From Anaerolineales bacterium (lineage in GTDB: Bacteria; Chloroflexota; Anaerolineae; Anaerolineales; Villigracilaceae): a stretch of 64,000 bases of DNA. Shown here piece by piece: positions 17,545 through 25,671 of the stretch. Location of the stretch: positions 1 to 64,000 of the forward strand of contig JACKAW010000005.1 in assembly GCA_020634885.1 (NCBI GenBank). The letters are read 5' to 3'. The position numbers and the translations under genes were made by a program. Positions within the stretch are counted from its first letter, which is position 1, and the number at the start of each line of letters is the position of its first letter. The notes under the pieces are model-generated. The model was not told where the DNA came from and ran no database searches. It saw only the letters and a program-made list of their open reading frames with translations.

Positions 17545-19188
17545 ATGAAAAAGACTTTTTTTTCCCCCGAAACACTCCGAGAAATCATTCCGCCATTGTT
17601 GATCTTTGGGCTTTTCCTTGCCGCCTCCCTGCCCGGAATTAGCTGGGGTGCGCCCGCGCTTTGGAATCCCGATGAACTGGTTTGGCGAGCTAGCAGCGCT
17701 CTGCGCGGCGAGATCACTTTCGATGTAAACGAACCAGACTATAACTATCCGTCCCTGCCAAAGTATGTGATGTATGCAATTGGGTCGATCACCTATGGGA
17801 TGGGTAAATCAGATTTTGCTTTCATTGTCTCGGCGCGGGTTTTCTCTGCTTTTCTTGGCGCGTTAGCCGGAGTTCTTATCTACTACCTTGCACGGACAAT
17901 CGGTATGCGCAAAGGCGCATCAACTCTGGCTGGGTTGTTGTACGTGGCGAGCAGTATTGCGGCAGAGAACGGTCGCTTTGCTCACAACGACCTGTATTTG
18001 CAGTTCTTCACGATCCTCTCGGTTTACTTTGTTATCAAATATCAGCAGAACTTATCCATGCGCTGGCTGTATCTATCCTTTTTATCGGTTGGGTTGGCGG
18101 CTTCCAGCAAGTACACTGGCGGAAGTTTGATCATCCTGCCGGTGCTTGCTTATATCTTTGCCAACCACACAGAGTTGCGGAAGAACTGGCTTGCCATGGC
18201 GGGTAAATTGGTTCTTGGTGGTCTGGTGTCTTATTTGGGATATGGGCTGGGTACGCCCATCGCTTTTGCAGCCCCGATTGATTATTTCTCAAGAGTATTG
18301 CCTGCCTTGCGTAACCTCACGGATTACGGATTCAACTCAGGCTCTCCTTATGGTGTGTTCGGTCAATGGGCTATTTTCAGATCAGCGGTGGGTGTATTTT
18401 GTTATTACCTGTTCCTGGCTGGGTATCTTGGGTTTGCCATCCGCTGGGTTTTGTGGCTGTTCGGCAAGGCTGAATTTGCGAATGGACAGGGTCCAGCCAT
18501 TGGCGCATTTCTTTTAACTGTATTGATCTTTGACTTGCCATTCTTGATCTCCATTAATTACATTGGGCGGTACTTCATTCCTTTCATACCTTTCCTTGCC
18601 ATCATGAGTGCATTATGGGTGGATGAAGTTCTCGTTCTTTCTCAAAATAACGGCTGGGGTTTTGTCCGCCCGTTGGTTTTCACTGCGCTGATCATTGGTC
18701 TTGTTTACTCCACGCTTCGGCTGGCAAGTATTGCCCTGTTGTTTACAAACGATTCGCGCATCCCTGCCACGGCGTACATTGCAACCATTAAAGGCTATCA
18801 AAAAAGCATCGAGTACACGCTGTATCCGCCTTATGTAGAAAAAGGGCGTTTTATGCGCGCGCATAACTACCCGATCTACTTTGTGGAGTGGGAAGGGGAT
18901 ACTGTCCCCACCGGTGGTCGGTTTGAGTACAACCTCGGCGAACAGGGACTGTTGGAACGGGATACAGATTATTTCGTGATCGACAGCCTGACCTACGACC
19001 GTTTCTACACCGACTCGATCTGTGCCACCACCCCCGTGGAATGTGACTTTTTCAAGCGTTTGCTTGCAGGAGAGGTGGAAAGCTATGAATTAATAGCCTC
19101 ATTCACATATGAGTTGCCTCCCTATATGCCGCGAGTGTCACTTACTGCCGTCAACCCACAAGTGTATATTTATGAAAGAGTGCGCTGA
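17545..19188 (+). CDS. GT39/ArnT-like membrane glycosyltransferase
   Basis: A 547-residue polytopic protein. ATG 17545 is chosen; the frame opens at 17512 inside the upstream gene. WNPDELVWRASSAL gives the acidic loop motif, and AENGRFAHNDLYLQFFTILSVYFVIKY is the conserved GT39 segment, followed by about eight further helices and a soluble tail. It should transfer a sugar from a polyprenyl phosphate carrier on the outer face. The stop codon lies exactly at the centre of the 30-bp palindrome that ends the operon. Confidence 0.82.
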   Translation: MKKTFFSPETLREIIPPLLIFGLFLAASLPGISWGAPALWNPDELVWRASSALRGEITFDVNEPDYNYPSLPKYVMYAIGSITYGMGKSDFAFIVSARVFSAFLGALAGVLIYYLARTIGMRKGASTLAGLLYVASSIAAENGRFAHNDLYLQFFTILSVYFVIKYQQNLSMRWLYLSFLSVGLAASSKYTGGSLIILPVLAYIFANHTELRKNWLAMAGKLVLGGLVSYLGYGLGTPIAFAAPIDYFSRVLPALRNLTDYGFNSGSPYGVFGQWAIFRSAVGVFCYYLFLAGYLGFAIRWVLWLFGKAEFANGQGPAIGAFLLTVLIFDLPFLISINYIGRYFIPFIPFLAIMSALWVDEVLVLSQNNGWGFVRPLVFTALIIGLVYSTLRLASIALLFTNDSRIPATAYIATIKGYQKSIEYTLYPPYVEKGRFMRAHNYPIYFVEWEGDTVPTGGRFEYNLGEQGLLERDTDYFVIDSLTYDRFYTDSICATTPVECDFFKRLLAGEVESYELIASFTYELPPYMPRVSLTAVNPQVYIYERVR

Positions 19189-19209
19189 TCAGCGCACTCT
19201 TTCATTTTT
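19174..19209. terminator. perfect 30-bp palindrome, bidirectional terminator
   Basis: Bases 19174-19203 are a perfect dyad (15 + 15, arms beginning GAAAGAGTGCGC). ATTTTTTC follows on the + strand, and the - strand is A/T-rich beyond. Both convergent genes end inside it: the rightward stop at 19186-19188 and the leftward stop at 19202-19204. It probably terminates both operons. Confidence 0.8.
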
Positions 19210-19948
19210 TCTCCAGTACCACAAGTAAACGTGTTGCAAACAGCTTGGGCAGGGGCTGCATTATTTTTTCCAATGCTTTGACGGCGTGGTATGCGCCGGT
19301 TGGGTACAACTGCGGACCGGAGTATCCACCTGAGGCAGCGTATGCCAGCGCGGCGATTTCTCGGGCTTCCAGTAAATTCCAATCGTTCAATTTATCCATA
19401 AAACGGTGCTGCTCAAATATCCATGTGGCATTGCCCTGGGCGGCGTAGTAATCCATATCTGTAGCGGACCAGTTTGCGGGTGCGTCCCATGTTACTTCTT
19501 GCGGTTTTCCAACCGGCTCCACATGCAGCCATTCATAGATGAACCGCCCCAAAATACCGAGACCTGGTTCCATCATAATGAGCCGCCCTCCACTTGGCAG
19601 CACCCGTAAGAATTCACGGAGGGCGTTACCCGGATATCGCAAGTGATGAAATACATCCACCATCAATAAATTGGATACGCTCTCATTCTCAAAGGTCAAT
19701 TTGTAGGCGTTTTCAACCCGGTCGAGCCATGGGTAGGGGAAGAGGTCTGTACGGATGCAGTTTGGCAGGACTTCACTAATACTGCCCATGCCAGAGCCCA
19801 ATTCCACCACCATGCCGGGAACTGTACTAAGGCGGCTTTGCATGGTTTTGTAAAGCTCCACATACACAGTCCGCAGCAGTGGTTTGCGTTCCCAAAGTTC
19901 CCTGTTCTTGTCGATCAGGTCTTTATGCTGCTCCAGTCGGATGCTCAT
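19202..19948 (-). CDS. class I SAM-dependent methyltransferase
   Basis: A 248-residue methyltransferase. MVVELGSGMGSISEVLP is motif I, and the residues from LLMVDVFHHL through VLPSGGRLIMMEPG give motifs II-III with the conserved post-III Pro-Gly. It is the last of three methyltransferase genes in a leftward operon and overlaps its upstream neighbour by 4 bases (ATGA). Its stop lies in the shared terminator palindrome. It probably modifies a glycan or its lipid carrier; small-molecule substrates cannot be excluded. Confidence 0.78.
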   Translation of the reverse strand: MSIRLEQHKDLIDKNRELWERKPLLRTVYVELYKTMQSRLSTVPGMVVELGSGMGSISEVLPNCIRTDLFPYPWLDRVENAYKLTFENESVSNLLMVDVFHHLRYPGNALREFLRVLPSGGRLIMMEPGLGILGRFIYEWLHVEPVGKPQEVTWDAPANWSATDMDYYAAQGNATWIFEQHRFMDKLNDWNLLEAREIAALAYAASGGYSGPQLYPTGAYHAVKALEKIMQPLPKLFATRLLVVLEKK

Positions 19949-20598
19949 TTTGCCTGCTTTGAAAAATTCCCGATCTCGTACACGCTTCCAAAAAAGGATG
20001 GAGTGGCTTTCATGGCGTATACAGAGTTTTTCTTAAAAACTTTTTCGGCAGCTTCACGCACCTGAATTTCAGTGGAAAAGTGATGCTCGCGGATGTTATA
20101 CCCAAGTAGCCGGAACATAAGCACCATGAAGGGACGTTCAACAGGTACGCCGTAAACGATCTGCCCGCCGGGTTTTAGAACGCGCTTGATCTCTTTGAAT
20201 GCCTGTTCAAGCTCTGCTGGTTTGAGGTGTTCCAAAATACTGATGAGCAAAACCGTATCGAAGTAATTATCTTCATACGGCATCTCAAGTACATTTCCAT
20301 TGCGCAGATCCGGGTTGATGTTATGTGAAGCAAATGTTTCTTTGATGACGTTCACATCACAGGTCAGGTCTAAACCATGGATCGTTTTATATTTTTCGTT
20401 CAGGTTTAAAAAGGTAAGCCCGCTGCCAAAGCCAACTTCGAGAATGTTCTCGCCGCCCCGGCATTGATCGAGGCACAATTCTACGCGGCGGCGGTACATG
20501 CCGCCAAAAACTGGCAGGTAATAAAAAATTACCGAGTAGATTTTTTCAACGCCTTTGTAGTCTTTGTATGGCAGTAACTTAAGTTTGGTCGTTGTCAT
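19945..20598 (-). CDS. class I SAM-dependent methyltransferase
   Basis: A 217-residue UbiE-like methyltransferase: ILEVGFGSGLTFLNL (motif I), LDLTCD (motif II), NVLEMPYEDNYFDTVLLISILEHL and VLKPGGQIVYGVP. An AGGGA ribosome-binding site sits 5 bases before ATG. Gene order places it second in the operon after the fused methyltransferase/GT2 gene. The protein is the minimal length for the fold, so it has no extra substrate domain. Confidence 0.82.
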   Translation of the reverse strand: MTTTKLKLLPYKDYKGVEKIYSVIFYYLPVFGGMYRRRVELCLDQCRGGENILEVGFGSGLTFLNLNEKYKTIHGLDLTCDVNVIKETFASHNINPDLRNGNVLEMPYEDNYFDTVLLISILEHLKPAELEQAFKEIKRVLKPGGQIVYGVPVERPFMVLMFRLLGYNIREHHFSTEIQVREAAEKVFKKNSVYAMKATPSFFGSVYEIGNFSKQAK

Positions 20599-20621
20599 GA
20601 GAGTCCCTATCTGTTTCTGAT

Positions 20622-22055
20622 TTATACAAACTTGATTCTTCGCGCCGCAAAAGCCACCATGCGGAATAACAACAGCCCATGTTTCCAGCGCGAGATGTTG
20701 GTTGTGCCGTATGTGCGTTCACGGTAGCGGATGGGCAGGTCTACAATTTTCAGGTTGAGTTTTGCCGCCCCAAAGATCAGGTCGAAATCGCCAAAGGGGT
20801 CGAAATCGCCAAAATAGGAACGGTTGGCTGCGATCTCCTCATAATCTTTTCGCCACATCACTTTGGTTCCGCATAATGTGTCTTTGATGGATTGTCCCAG
20901 CAGCCACGAGAAGGCAAGGCTGAAGAACTTGTTACCAATGAAGTTTAACGTCCGCATCGCTTCTTTTTCCATTGGGTAGACGAGCCGTACCCCGTTGATG
21001 AATTCTCCCTTGCCCGAGGCGATGGCTTCATAAAAACGCGGCAAATCTTCCGGCGGGACGGTCAGGTCTGCATCAAGGATCATGAGAATATCGCCGGTGG
21101 CTTTCTCGAACCCAAGGCGGATGGCATCCGCCTTGCCGATGCCGGGTTGGCGAAAGAGCAGGCTTGGGGTTTGGGGGTGAAGCGCCATTTCTTTTTCGAT
21201 CGTTTCAAAGGTCTTATCGCGTGAGTGACCTTCAACGAAAACGATCTCCGTTTTTGACCCCATTTGCGGAACCCGCTCAAAGATATTTTTGATATTGCCT
21301 TCTTCGTTGCGCGCAGCGATCACCACTGAGACGCTCGGTTTTTCAACAGGCTGTCCGGCAAGGCGTGCAACAAGAAAATTTGATAGCGCTAACCCTTGAA
21401 AAGGCCACAACCGTACAAGGTATTTGTTTGCAAAACCGCCAAGCGGCATTGGAAATAGAACTTCGGTGGATGTGCGGATGGTTTCAAACCCTGCAAGAAG
21501 TAACAGGTTGTTTACATCGTCCACGGTCAGCCAGTTTTGGGTGAGCATGGGGGAAGCCAGGTTGAAATTTTGAGCAAAGGTAAGCGGTAATTGCCAAAGG
21601 TGGCTGTAGAAATTAAAGATAATGCGTGTGTGCGGCGTGCAAAACTTTCGTACCTGCTCCAATACTTGCTGAACATCCCATAGATCATTGATCGCATCCG
21701 AGAGGATGATGATATCGAACTCGCCGTTCAGATTCGAAAGGTCATGCGCATCCATCTCGTGATATTCGATCTCAGGGTGGCGTTGTTTTGCGCGCGCGAT
21801 CATTTCGGGGGAAAAATCCACACCCACGCCGTGTGAGGGTTTCAGGTGTGAGATTAAACTGCCCATGCCGCACCCGATCTCAAGAATGCGCTGATTAGGC
21901 GGAACCAGAAATTGGTAATACTCGACCAAACGCTTGTGGTACCACTTTCCCATACTGTGCCATGTGTCACGCTTTTGGGCAATACGATTCCAATGTTCGA
22001 TATGAGTTTGTTGGTAAAGCTTTCCCGCACTGTCAAAAATGGAATTAGATGTCAT
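20622..22055 (-). CDS. fused SAM methyltransferase and GT2 glycosyltransferase
   Basis: A 477-residue two-domain protein. Residues about 1-225 are a class I methyltransferase (ILEIGCGMGSLI, GVDFSPEMIARA, FDIIILSDAINDL). Residues about 235-477 are a GT2 domain of the dolichol-phosphate-mannose-synthase type (SVVIAARNEEGNI, MILDADLTVPPEDL, GKADAIRLGFEKATG, with CGTKVMWR and the closing RERTYGTTN). A hydrophobic linker joins them. Fusions of this kind are found in exopolysaccharide loci. It may make a polyprenyl-phosphate sugar whose sugar or acceptor is methylated. It is the first gene of its operon and is driven from the symmetric divergent promoter. Confidence 0.85.
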   Translation of the reverse strand: MTSNSIFDSAGKLYQQTHIEHWNRIAQKRDTWHSMGKWYHKRLVEYYQFLVPPNQRILEIGCGMGSLISHLKPSHGVGVDFSPEMIARAKQRHPEIEYHEMDAHDLSNLNGEFDIIILSDAINDLWDVQQVLEQVRKFCTPHTRIIFNFYSHLWQLPLTFAQNFNLASPMLTQNWLTVDDVNNLLLLAGFETIRTSTEVLFPMPLGGFANKYLVRLWPFQGLALSNFLVARLAGQPVEKPSVSVVIAARNEEGNIKNIFERVPQMGSKTEIVFVEGHSRDKTFETIEKEMALHPQTPSLLFRQPGIGKADAIRLGFEKATGDILMILDADLTVPPEDLPRFYEAIASGKGEFINGVRLVYPMEKEAMRTLNFIGNKFFSLAFSWLLGQSIKDTLCGTKVMWRKDYEEIAANRSYFGDFDPFGDFDLIFGAAKLNLKIVDLPIRYRERTYGTTNISRWKHGLLLFRMVAFAARRIKFV

Positions 22056-22064
22056 TTAGGTGAT

Positions 22065-22095
22065 TTGTCTCTGTCAAAAAAAATTGAGTTATAAT
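22065..22095 (+). promoter_or_regulatory. promoter of the rightward glycan operon
   Basis: TTGTCT (22065-22070) and TATAAT (22090-22095) are 19 bases apart. Transcription would start near 22102 and leave a short leader with no clear Shine-Dalgarno before ATG 22125. The -10 is one arm of the dyad described separately. Confidence 0.5.
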
Positions 22096-22122
22096 TCAGT
22101 TGCTGAATTTTGGAATTATAAC
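22088..22122. promoter_or_regulatory. nested operator-like dyad between divergent promoters
   Basis: GTTATAATTC (22088-22097) and its exact inverse GAATTATAAC (22113-22122) flank a second perfect dyad, AATTCAG-TTG-CTGAATT (22093-22109). Each arm of the outer dyad contains a TATAAT, one for each direction. A winged-helix regulator gene starts 3 bases to the right, so this is the likely binding site of that protein. Confidence 0.55.
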
Positions 22123-22143
22123 CCATGAGTGTTGAATCAACAA
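22115..22143 (-). promoter_or_regulatory. promoter of the leftward methyltransferase operon
   Basis: On the - strand TTGTTG (22143-22138) and TATAAT (22120-22115) are separated by 17 bases. Transcription would start near 22108 and give a leader of about 53 bases before the ATG at 22055. Confidence 0.5.
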
Positions 22144-22601
22144 ACGAAGAACTCCGCGAACTTACCCTTCTGGAGCAGATCGAAAGTGACCCCGACGTCA
22201 ACCAATCCACTCTCGCAACCCAACTCGGCGTGGCGGTTGGGACGGTCAATTGGCATTTAAAGCGTCTTGTTGCCAAGGGGGCTGTCAAGGTTGCCCGCGC
22301 CGAGCGAAAGAAACTCCGTTACATTATTACACCTGAAGGATTGGCTTTGCGCGCCAAACTGGCAGTCAATTATGTTGAGCAATCCTTTTCTGTGTACAGA
22401 CGAACACGTCAAAAAGTGAAGGATCAACTGGTCAAGGTAAAAAACGCTGGATATGAAAGTGTACGGATCGTCGGTTCTGGTGATGTAGCAGATATTTGTA
22501 AACTGACCTGCATAGAGCAGGGTGTTTCAGTCGTAAGTGACAAAAAAGCGCCTGCCTTGATCCTGGATGGATACCGCATAAAGCTGGAGGGCTTGGAATG
22601 A
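22125..22601 (+). CDS. winged-helix (MarR/EPS-type) transcriptional regulator
   Basis: A 158-residue protein. Residues about 8-70 form a winged helix: LLEQIESDPDVNQSTLATQLG, then VGTVNWHLKRLVAKGAVKV as recognition helix, then a wing with KKLRYIITPEG. The pattern is close to MarR-type regulators associated with exopolysaccharide clusters. The C-terminal half carries YESVRIVGSGDVADICKL, a Rossmann-like glycine turn. It could bind a nucleotide or act only as a dimer interface. It is the first gene of the rightward operon, has no Shine-Dalgarno, and sits beside a dyad it probably binds. It overlaps the next gene by 4 bases. Confidence 0.78.
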   Translation: MSVESTNEELRELTLLEQIESDPDVNQSTLATQLGVAVGTVNWHLKRLVAKGAVKVARAERKKLRYIITPEGLALRAKLAVNYVEQSFSVYRRTRQKVKDQLVKVKNAGYESVRIVGSGDVADICKLTCIEQGVSVVSDKKAPALILDGYRIKLEGLE

Positions 22602-23608
22602 CAGAGCGCCACATCCTGATTACTGGCGGTGCGGGGTATATCGGCTCTCTCCTGACCTCGGAACTGTTACGCCAAAATTATCGGGTTACCATCCTCGACT
22701 CTTTGCTCTTTGGCGGCGAAAGCATTCTGCCGTTCATGAGCCACCCCAACTTCCGCTTCATCAAGTCAGACGTGACCGAATCGCGCGTTATTCGAGATGC
22801 CTGCAAAAGCGACTGGCAAAAGCCGGATGCAGTTGTTCATCTTGCGGGGATTGTTGGCTTCCCAGCATGTCAGGCTGTTGGCAGACAGGTTGCCTGGAAG
22901 TACAATGTCGAAGCGACGAAAATGGTCTTCGAGCAGTCTGCAGATTTGGGCGTGGAACGATTCGTGTACGCATCCACCTATAGCAACTATGGTTATGCAG
23001 AAGACGGCAAACCCGTCACCGAAGATACGCCGCTTCACCCCCAATCACTTTATGCTGAAACGAAGATCGCATCAGAGGAATACCTGCTCTCTCAAAAAGA
23101 TTCCACCTGCGCTCCTCTGATCTTTCGCTTTGCCACCCTGTATGGACTTTCCCCCCGCCCTCGTTTTGATCTCATTGTTAATCAGTTCGTACTCGAAGCG
23201 TTTACAAAGCGCCAACTTATCATCTATCAGCGGGGGTATTCCCGTTCCTTTGTTCATATCCGTGATGCGGTAAATGGAGTGATGCTGGGGTTGAATGCGG
23301 AACGCTCAAAAGTTCAAGGGCAAATTTTCAATCTTGGAACGGACAAAGGTAATTATTCAAAAAATGATATTGTGAAATTCGTTCTCAAACGCATCCCTGA
23401 GACTGTGGTTGAATACAAAGACCTGACCTTTGGCGGTGATATGCGTGATGTGACCGTGTCTTTCGCAAAAATAAGGGACAATCTTGGTTTTGAAACTTCT
23501 TTTGATATAGATAACGGCGTGCGCGAAGTTTTATTTGCTCTGAAGAGCGGCTTGATCCGCAACCCAACCGAAGATCGATATAGAAACGCGCAGTTTATTG
23601 TGCAATAA
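22598..23608 (+). CDS. NAD-dependent sugar epimerase/dehydratase (SDR)
   Basis: A 336-residue extended SDR. ITGGAGYIGSLL is the glycine motif, YASTYSNYG and YAETK carry the catalytic Ser/Thr, Tyr and Lys, and FRFATLYGLSPRPRFD is the substrate segment. SFVHIRDAVNGVMLGL is usual in GalE-like enzymes, but the specificity cannot be set. It follows the regulator with a 4-base overlap. A dispersed repeat lies between it and the fucose synthase gene. Confidence 0.8.
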   Translation: MTERHILITGGAGYIGSLLTSELLRQNYRVTILDSLLFGGESILPFMSHPNFRFIKSDVTESRVIRDACKSDWQKPDAVVHLAGIVGFPACQAVGRQVAWKYNVEATKMVFEQSADLGVERFVYASTYSNYGYAEDGKPVTEDTPLHPQSLYAETKIASEEYLLSQKDSTCAPLIFRFATLYGLSPRPRFDLIVNQFVLEAFTKRQLIIYQRGYSRSFVHIRDAVNGVMLGLNAERSKVQGQIFNLGTDKGNYSKNDIVKFVLKRIPETVVEYKDLTFGGDMRDVTVSFAKIRDNLGFETSFDIDNGVREVLFALKSGLIRNPTEDRYRNAQFIVQ

Positions 23609-23614
23609 TATTTT

Positions 23615-23705
23615 GTCATTGCGAGGAGGCTGCTCTTCCCGACGAAGCAATCTTATGTTCAAGGCGGATATTGCTTCGGGCTAAAAGCATTGCCCTCGCA
23701 ATGAC
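23615..23705. repeat. GTCATTGCGAGG-type REP hairpin
   Basis: GTCATTGCGAGG (23615-23626) pairs with CCTCGCAATGAC (23694-23705). An inner pair, CGAAGCAATC (23643-23652) with GATATTGCTTCG (23667-23678), makes a second arm. This is a widespread bacterial intergenic repeat type and gives a long cruciform-capable RNA. It fills the gap between the SDR and fcl genes. Confidence 0.85.
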
Positions 23706-23723
23706 GAATAAAATGGAGAAAAC

Positions 23724-24695
23724 ATGGCAGAAAATTTTTGGAATAACAAACGTGTAGTCGTCACCGGTGGCGGCGGATTCCTCGGCTCGTTCGTGGTGGA
23801 AAAGTTAAAAGAACGCGGCGCGGCAGATATTTTCATCCCGCGCAAGAAAGACTACGATCTGACCCAACGTGAAGCCATTGAACGCCTTTACACCGACGTT
23901 CTCAAAGGGGTAGACCCGAAAAACGTGGTCGTCATTCACCTGGCTGCCAACGTAGGCGGCATTGGTGCCAACCGCGAACACCCCGCCGAATTTTTCTATG
24001 ACAACATGATCATGGGCGTGGAACTCATGCACCAGGCATACAAACATGGTGTTGGCAAGTTCGTTGCCACAGGCACGGTTTGCGCCTACCCCAAGTTCAC
24101 CCCCGTACCCTTCAAAGAAGATGCCATTTGGGATGGCTACCCCGAAGAAACCAACGCCCCCTATGGGCTTGCCAAAAAAATGATGCTTGTGCAAGCGCAG
24201 ACCTACCGCCAACAATACGGCTTCAATGCCATTTACCTGCTGCCGGTCAACCTCTACGGTCCGCGTGATAATTTCAACTTGCAGACCTCACATGTCATTC
24301 CGGCGCTCATCCGCAAAGCAGTAGAAGCAGGCGAGCGCGGCGACAAGGAGATGCCCGCCTGGGGCGATGGCTCTCCCACCCGCGAATTCCTCTACGTGGA
24401 AGATGCCGCCGACGGCATTATCACCGCCGCTGAAAACTACAACGGCGACCTGCCCGTCAACCTCGGCTCTGGCTACGAAATCTCCATCAAAGACCTGACA
24501 GAGATGGTTGCCAAATTGACCGGTTTCCAAGGCAAGATCACCTGGCAGACCGATAAGCCCAATGGGCAGCCCCGTCGCGGGTTGGACGTGAGCCGTGCCA
24601 AAGAACTCTTTGGCTGGAGCGCACAGATCTCATTTGAAGAAGGCATGAAACGCACCATCGAATGGTTCAAAGCGAATCGAGACAAAATAAAATAA
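23724..24695 (+). CDS. fcl: GDP-L-fucose synthase
   Basis: A 323-residue SDR epimerase/reductase. VTGGGGFLGSFV binds NADP. HLAANVGGIGANREHPAEFFYDNMI is the signature N-terminal segment of Fcl, and the catalytic Tyr/Lys are in YGLAKKMM. NLYGPRDNFNLQTSHVIPALIRK and a C-terminal WGDGSPTREFLYVEDAA also match. It converts GDP-4-keto-6-deoxymannose to GDP-L-fucose. No Gmd is present in the window. A good TGGAG ribosome-binding site precedes the ATG. Confidence 0.82.
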   Translation: MAENFWNNKRVVVTGGGGFLGSFVVEKLKERGAADIFIPRKKDYDLTQREAIERLYTDVLKGVDPKNVVVIHLAANVGGIGANREHPAEFFYDNMIMGVELMHQAYKHGVGKFVATGTVCAYPKFTPVPFKEDAIWDGYPEETNAPYGLAKKMMLVQAQTYRQQYGFNAIYLLPVNLYGPRDNFNLQTSHVIPALIRKAVEAGERGDKEMPAWGDGSPTREFLYVEDAADGIITAAENYNGDLPVNLGSGYEISIKDLTEMVAKLTGFQGKITWQTDKPNGQPRRGLDVSRAKELFGWSAQISFEEGMKRTIEWFKANRDKIK

Positions 24696-24708
24696 GTTGC
24701 AGGGTACA

Positions 24709-24760
24709 GGTTGAAGGTGGCAAGTAAAATCACCTTCAACCTTCAACCTTCAACCTTCAA
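24709..24760. repeat. inverted repeat with a 7-bp tandem array
   Basis: GGTTGAAGGTG (24709-24719) pairs with CACCTTCAACC (24731-24741). The right arm continues as four exact copies of CCTTCAA (24733-24760). The structure lies between the fcl stop and the wzm start and is not a T-run terminator. Confidence 0.8.
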
Positions 24761-24766
24761 CTCCCC

Positions 24767-25612
24767 ATGACCGAACTTACAAAACACGAACCCCAAACCG
24801 TTTACATCCAGCCTTCCAAAGGGTTGGCGGCGCTTAACCTGCGCGACCTGTTCATCTACCGCGAACTGATCTTTTTCATGGTTTGGCGCGATATCAAAGT
24901 GAAATACAAACAGACTCTGCTTGGCATGGCTTGGGCAGTGGTTCAACCGGTGATGACCATGCTGGTCTTCACCTTCCTCTTTGATCGCGTTGCCAAACTC
25001 CCCACCGAGGGCGTGCCCTACCCCGTCTTTTCATTCACGGCGCTTTTACCGTGGGGCTTATTTGTCACGGCGCTCAATCAGGGCAGCCGTTCGCTGGTGG
25101 CACACCAGAACATGGTGACGAAGATCTACTTCCCACGTCTCATTCTGCCCACTGCCTCGGTCTTTGCAGGCATGGTCGATTTTGCCATCGCTTTTGTCAT
25201 CCTTGTCGGCTTGATGTTCTACTATCAAGTTACACCCGCCTGGCATTTGATGTGGACCCTGCCGCTCTTTCTCCTGCTTGCCATCGTGACGGCGCTGGGC
25301 GTTGCCCTCTGGCTGTCTGCGATCAATGTGCAATATCGGGATGTAAACCAAGCCCTCCCGTTTCTGACTCAGTTTTGGCTGTTTGCTACACCCGTAGCCT
25401 ATTCCGCCTCTGTGATCTCGGAGCAGTGGCAGATCTTGTACTCGCTCAACCCCATGGCAGGCGTCGTCAACGGCTTCCGTTGGGCGCTGCTCGGCGTCGG
25501 CAACGGACCCGACCTCTCGTTGTGGGTTTCCGTTGGAATTTCGATTTTGATCTTTATCTCTGGGCTTTTCTACTTCAAGAGCATGGAAAAGACCTTCGCG
25601 GATACCATATAG
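24767..25612 (+). CDS. wzm: ABC-2 polysaccharide export permease
   Basis: A 281-residue membrane protein with about six helices. MVWRDIKVKYKQTLLGMAWAVVQPV is the usual cytoplasmic lead-in of the Wzm/TagG family, followed by paired hydrophobic segments. SLNPMAGVVNGFRWALLG is a conserved end segment. It pairs with the ATPase encoded next. Together they should export a polyprenyl-linked glycan across the cytoplasmic membrane. Its last bases overlap the next repeat, which begins within the stop codon region. Confidence 0.88.
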   Translation: MTELTKHEPQTVYIQPSKGLAALNLRDLFIYRELIFFMVWRDIKVKYKQTLLGMAWAVVQPVMTMLVFTFLFDRVAKLPTEGVPYPVFSFTALLPWGLFVTALNQGSRSLVAHQNMVTKIYFPRLILPTASVFAGMVDFAIAFVILVGLMFYYQVTPAWHLMWTLPLFLLLAIVTALGVALWLSAINVQYRDVNQALPFLTQFWLFATPVAYSASVISEQWQILYSLNPMAGVVNGFRWALLGVGNGPDLSLWVSVGISILIFISGLFYFKSMEKTFADTI

Positions 25613-25668
25613 TAATTGGAGATTGGTAATTAGTAACTGCCAATCTCCAATTACCAATTACTAATCAC
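25609..25668. repeat. AATTGGAGATTGG inverted repeat at a stop codon
   Basis: GTAATTGGAGATTGG (25612-25626) pairs exactly with CCAATCTCCAATTAC (25640-25654), a 15-bp stem. A 24-base block from 25609, containing the TAG stop of wzm, recurs without change at 29571-29594. The remaining right part repeats CCAATTACTAATCACC-like sequence. Confidence 0.85.
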
Positions 25669-25671
25669 CCT

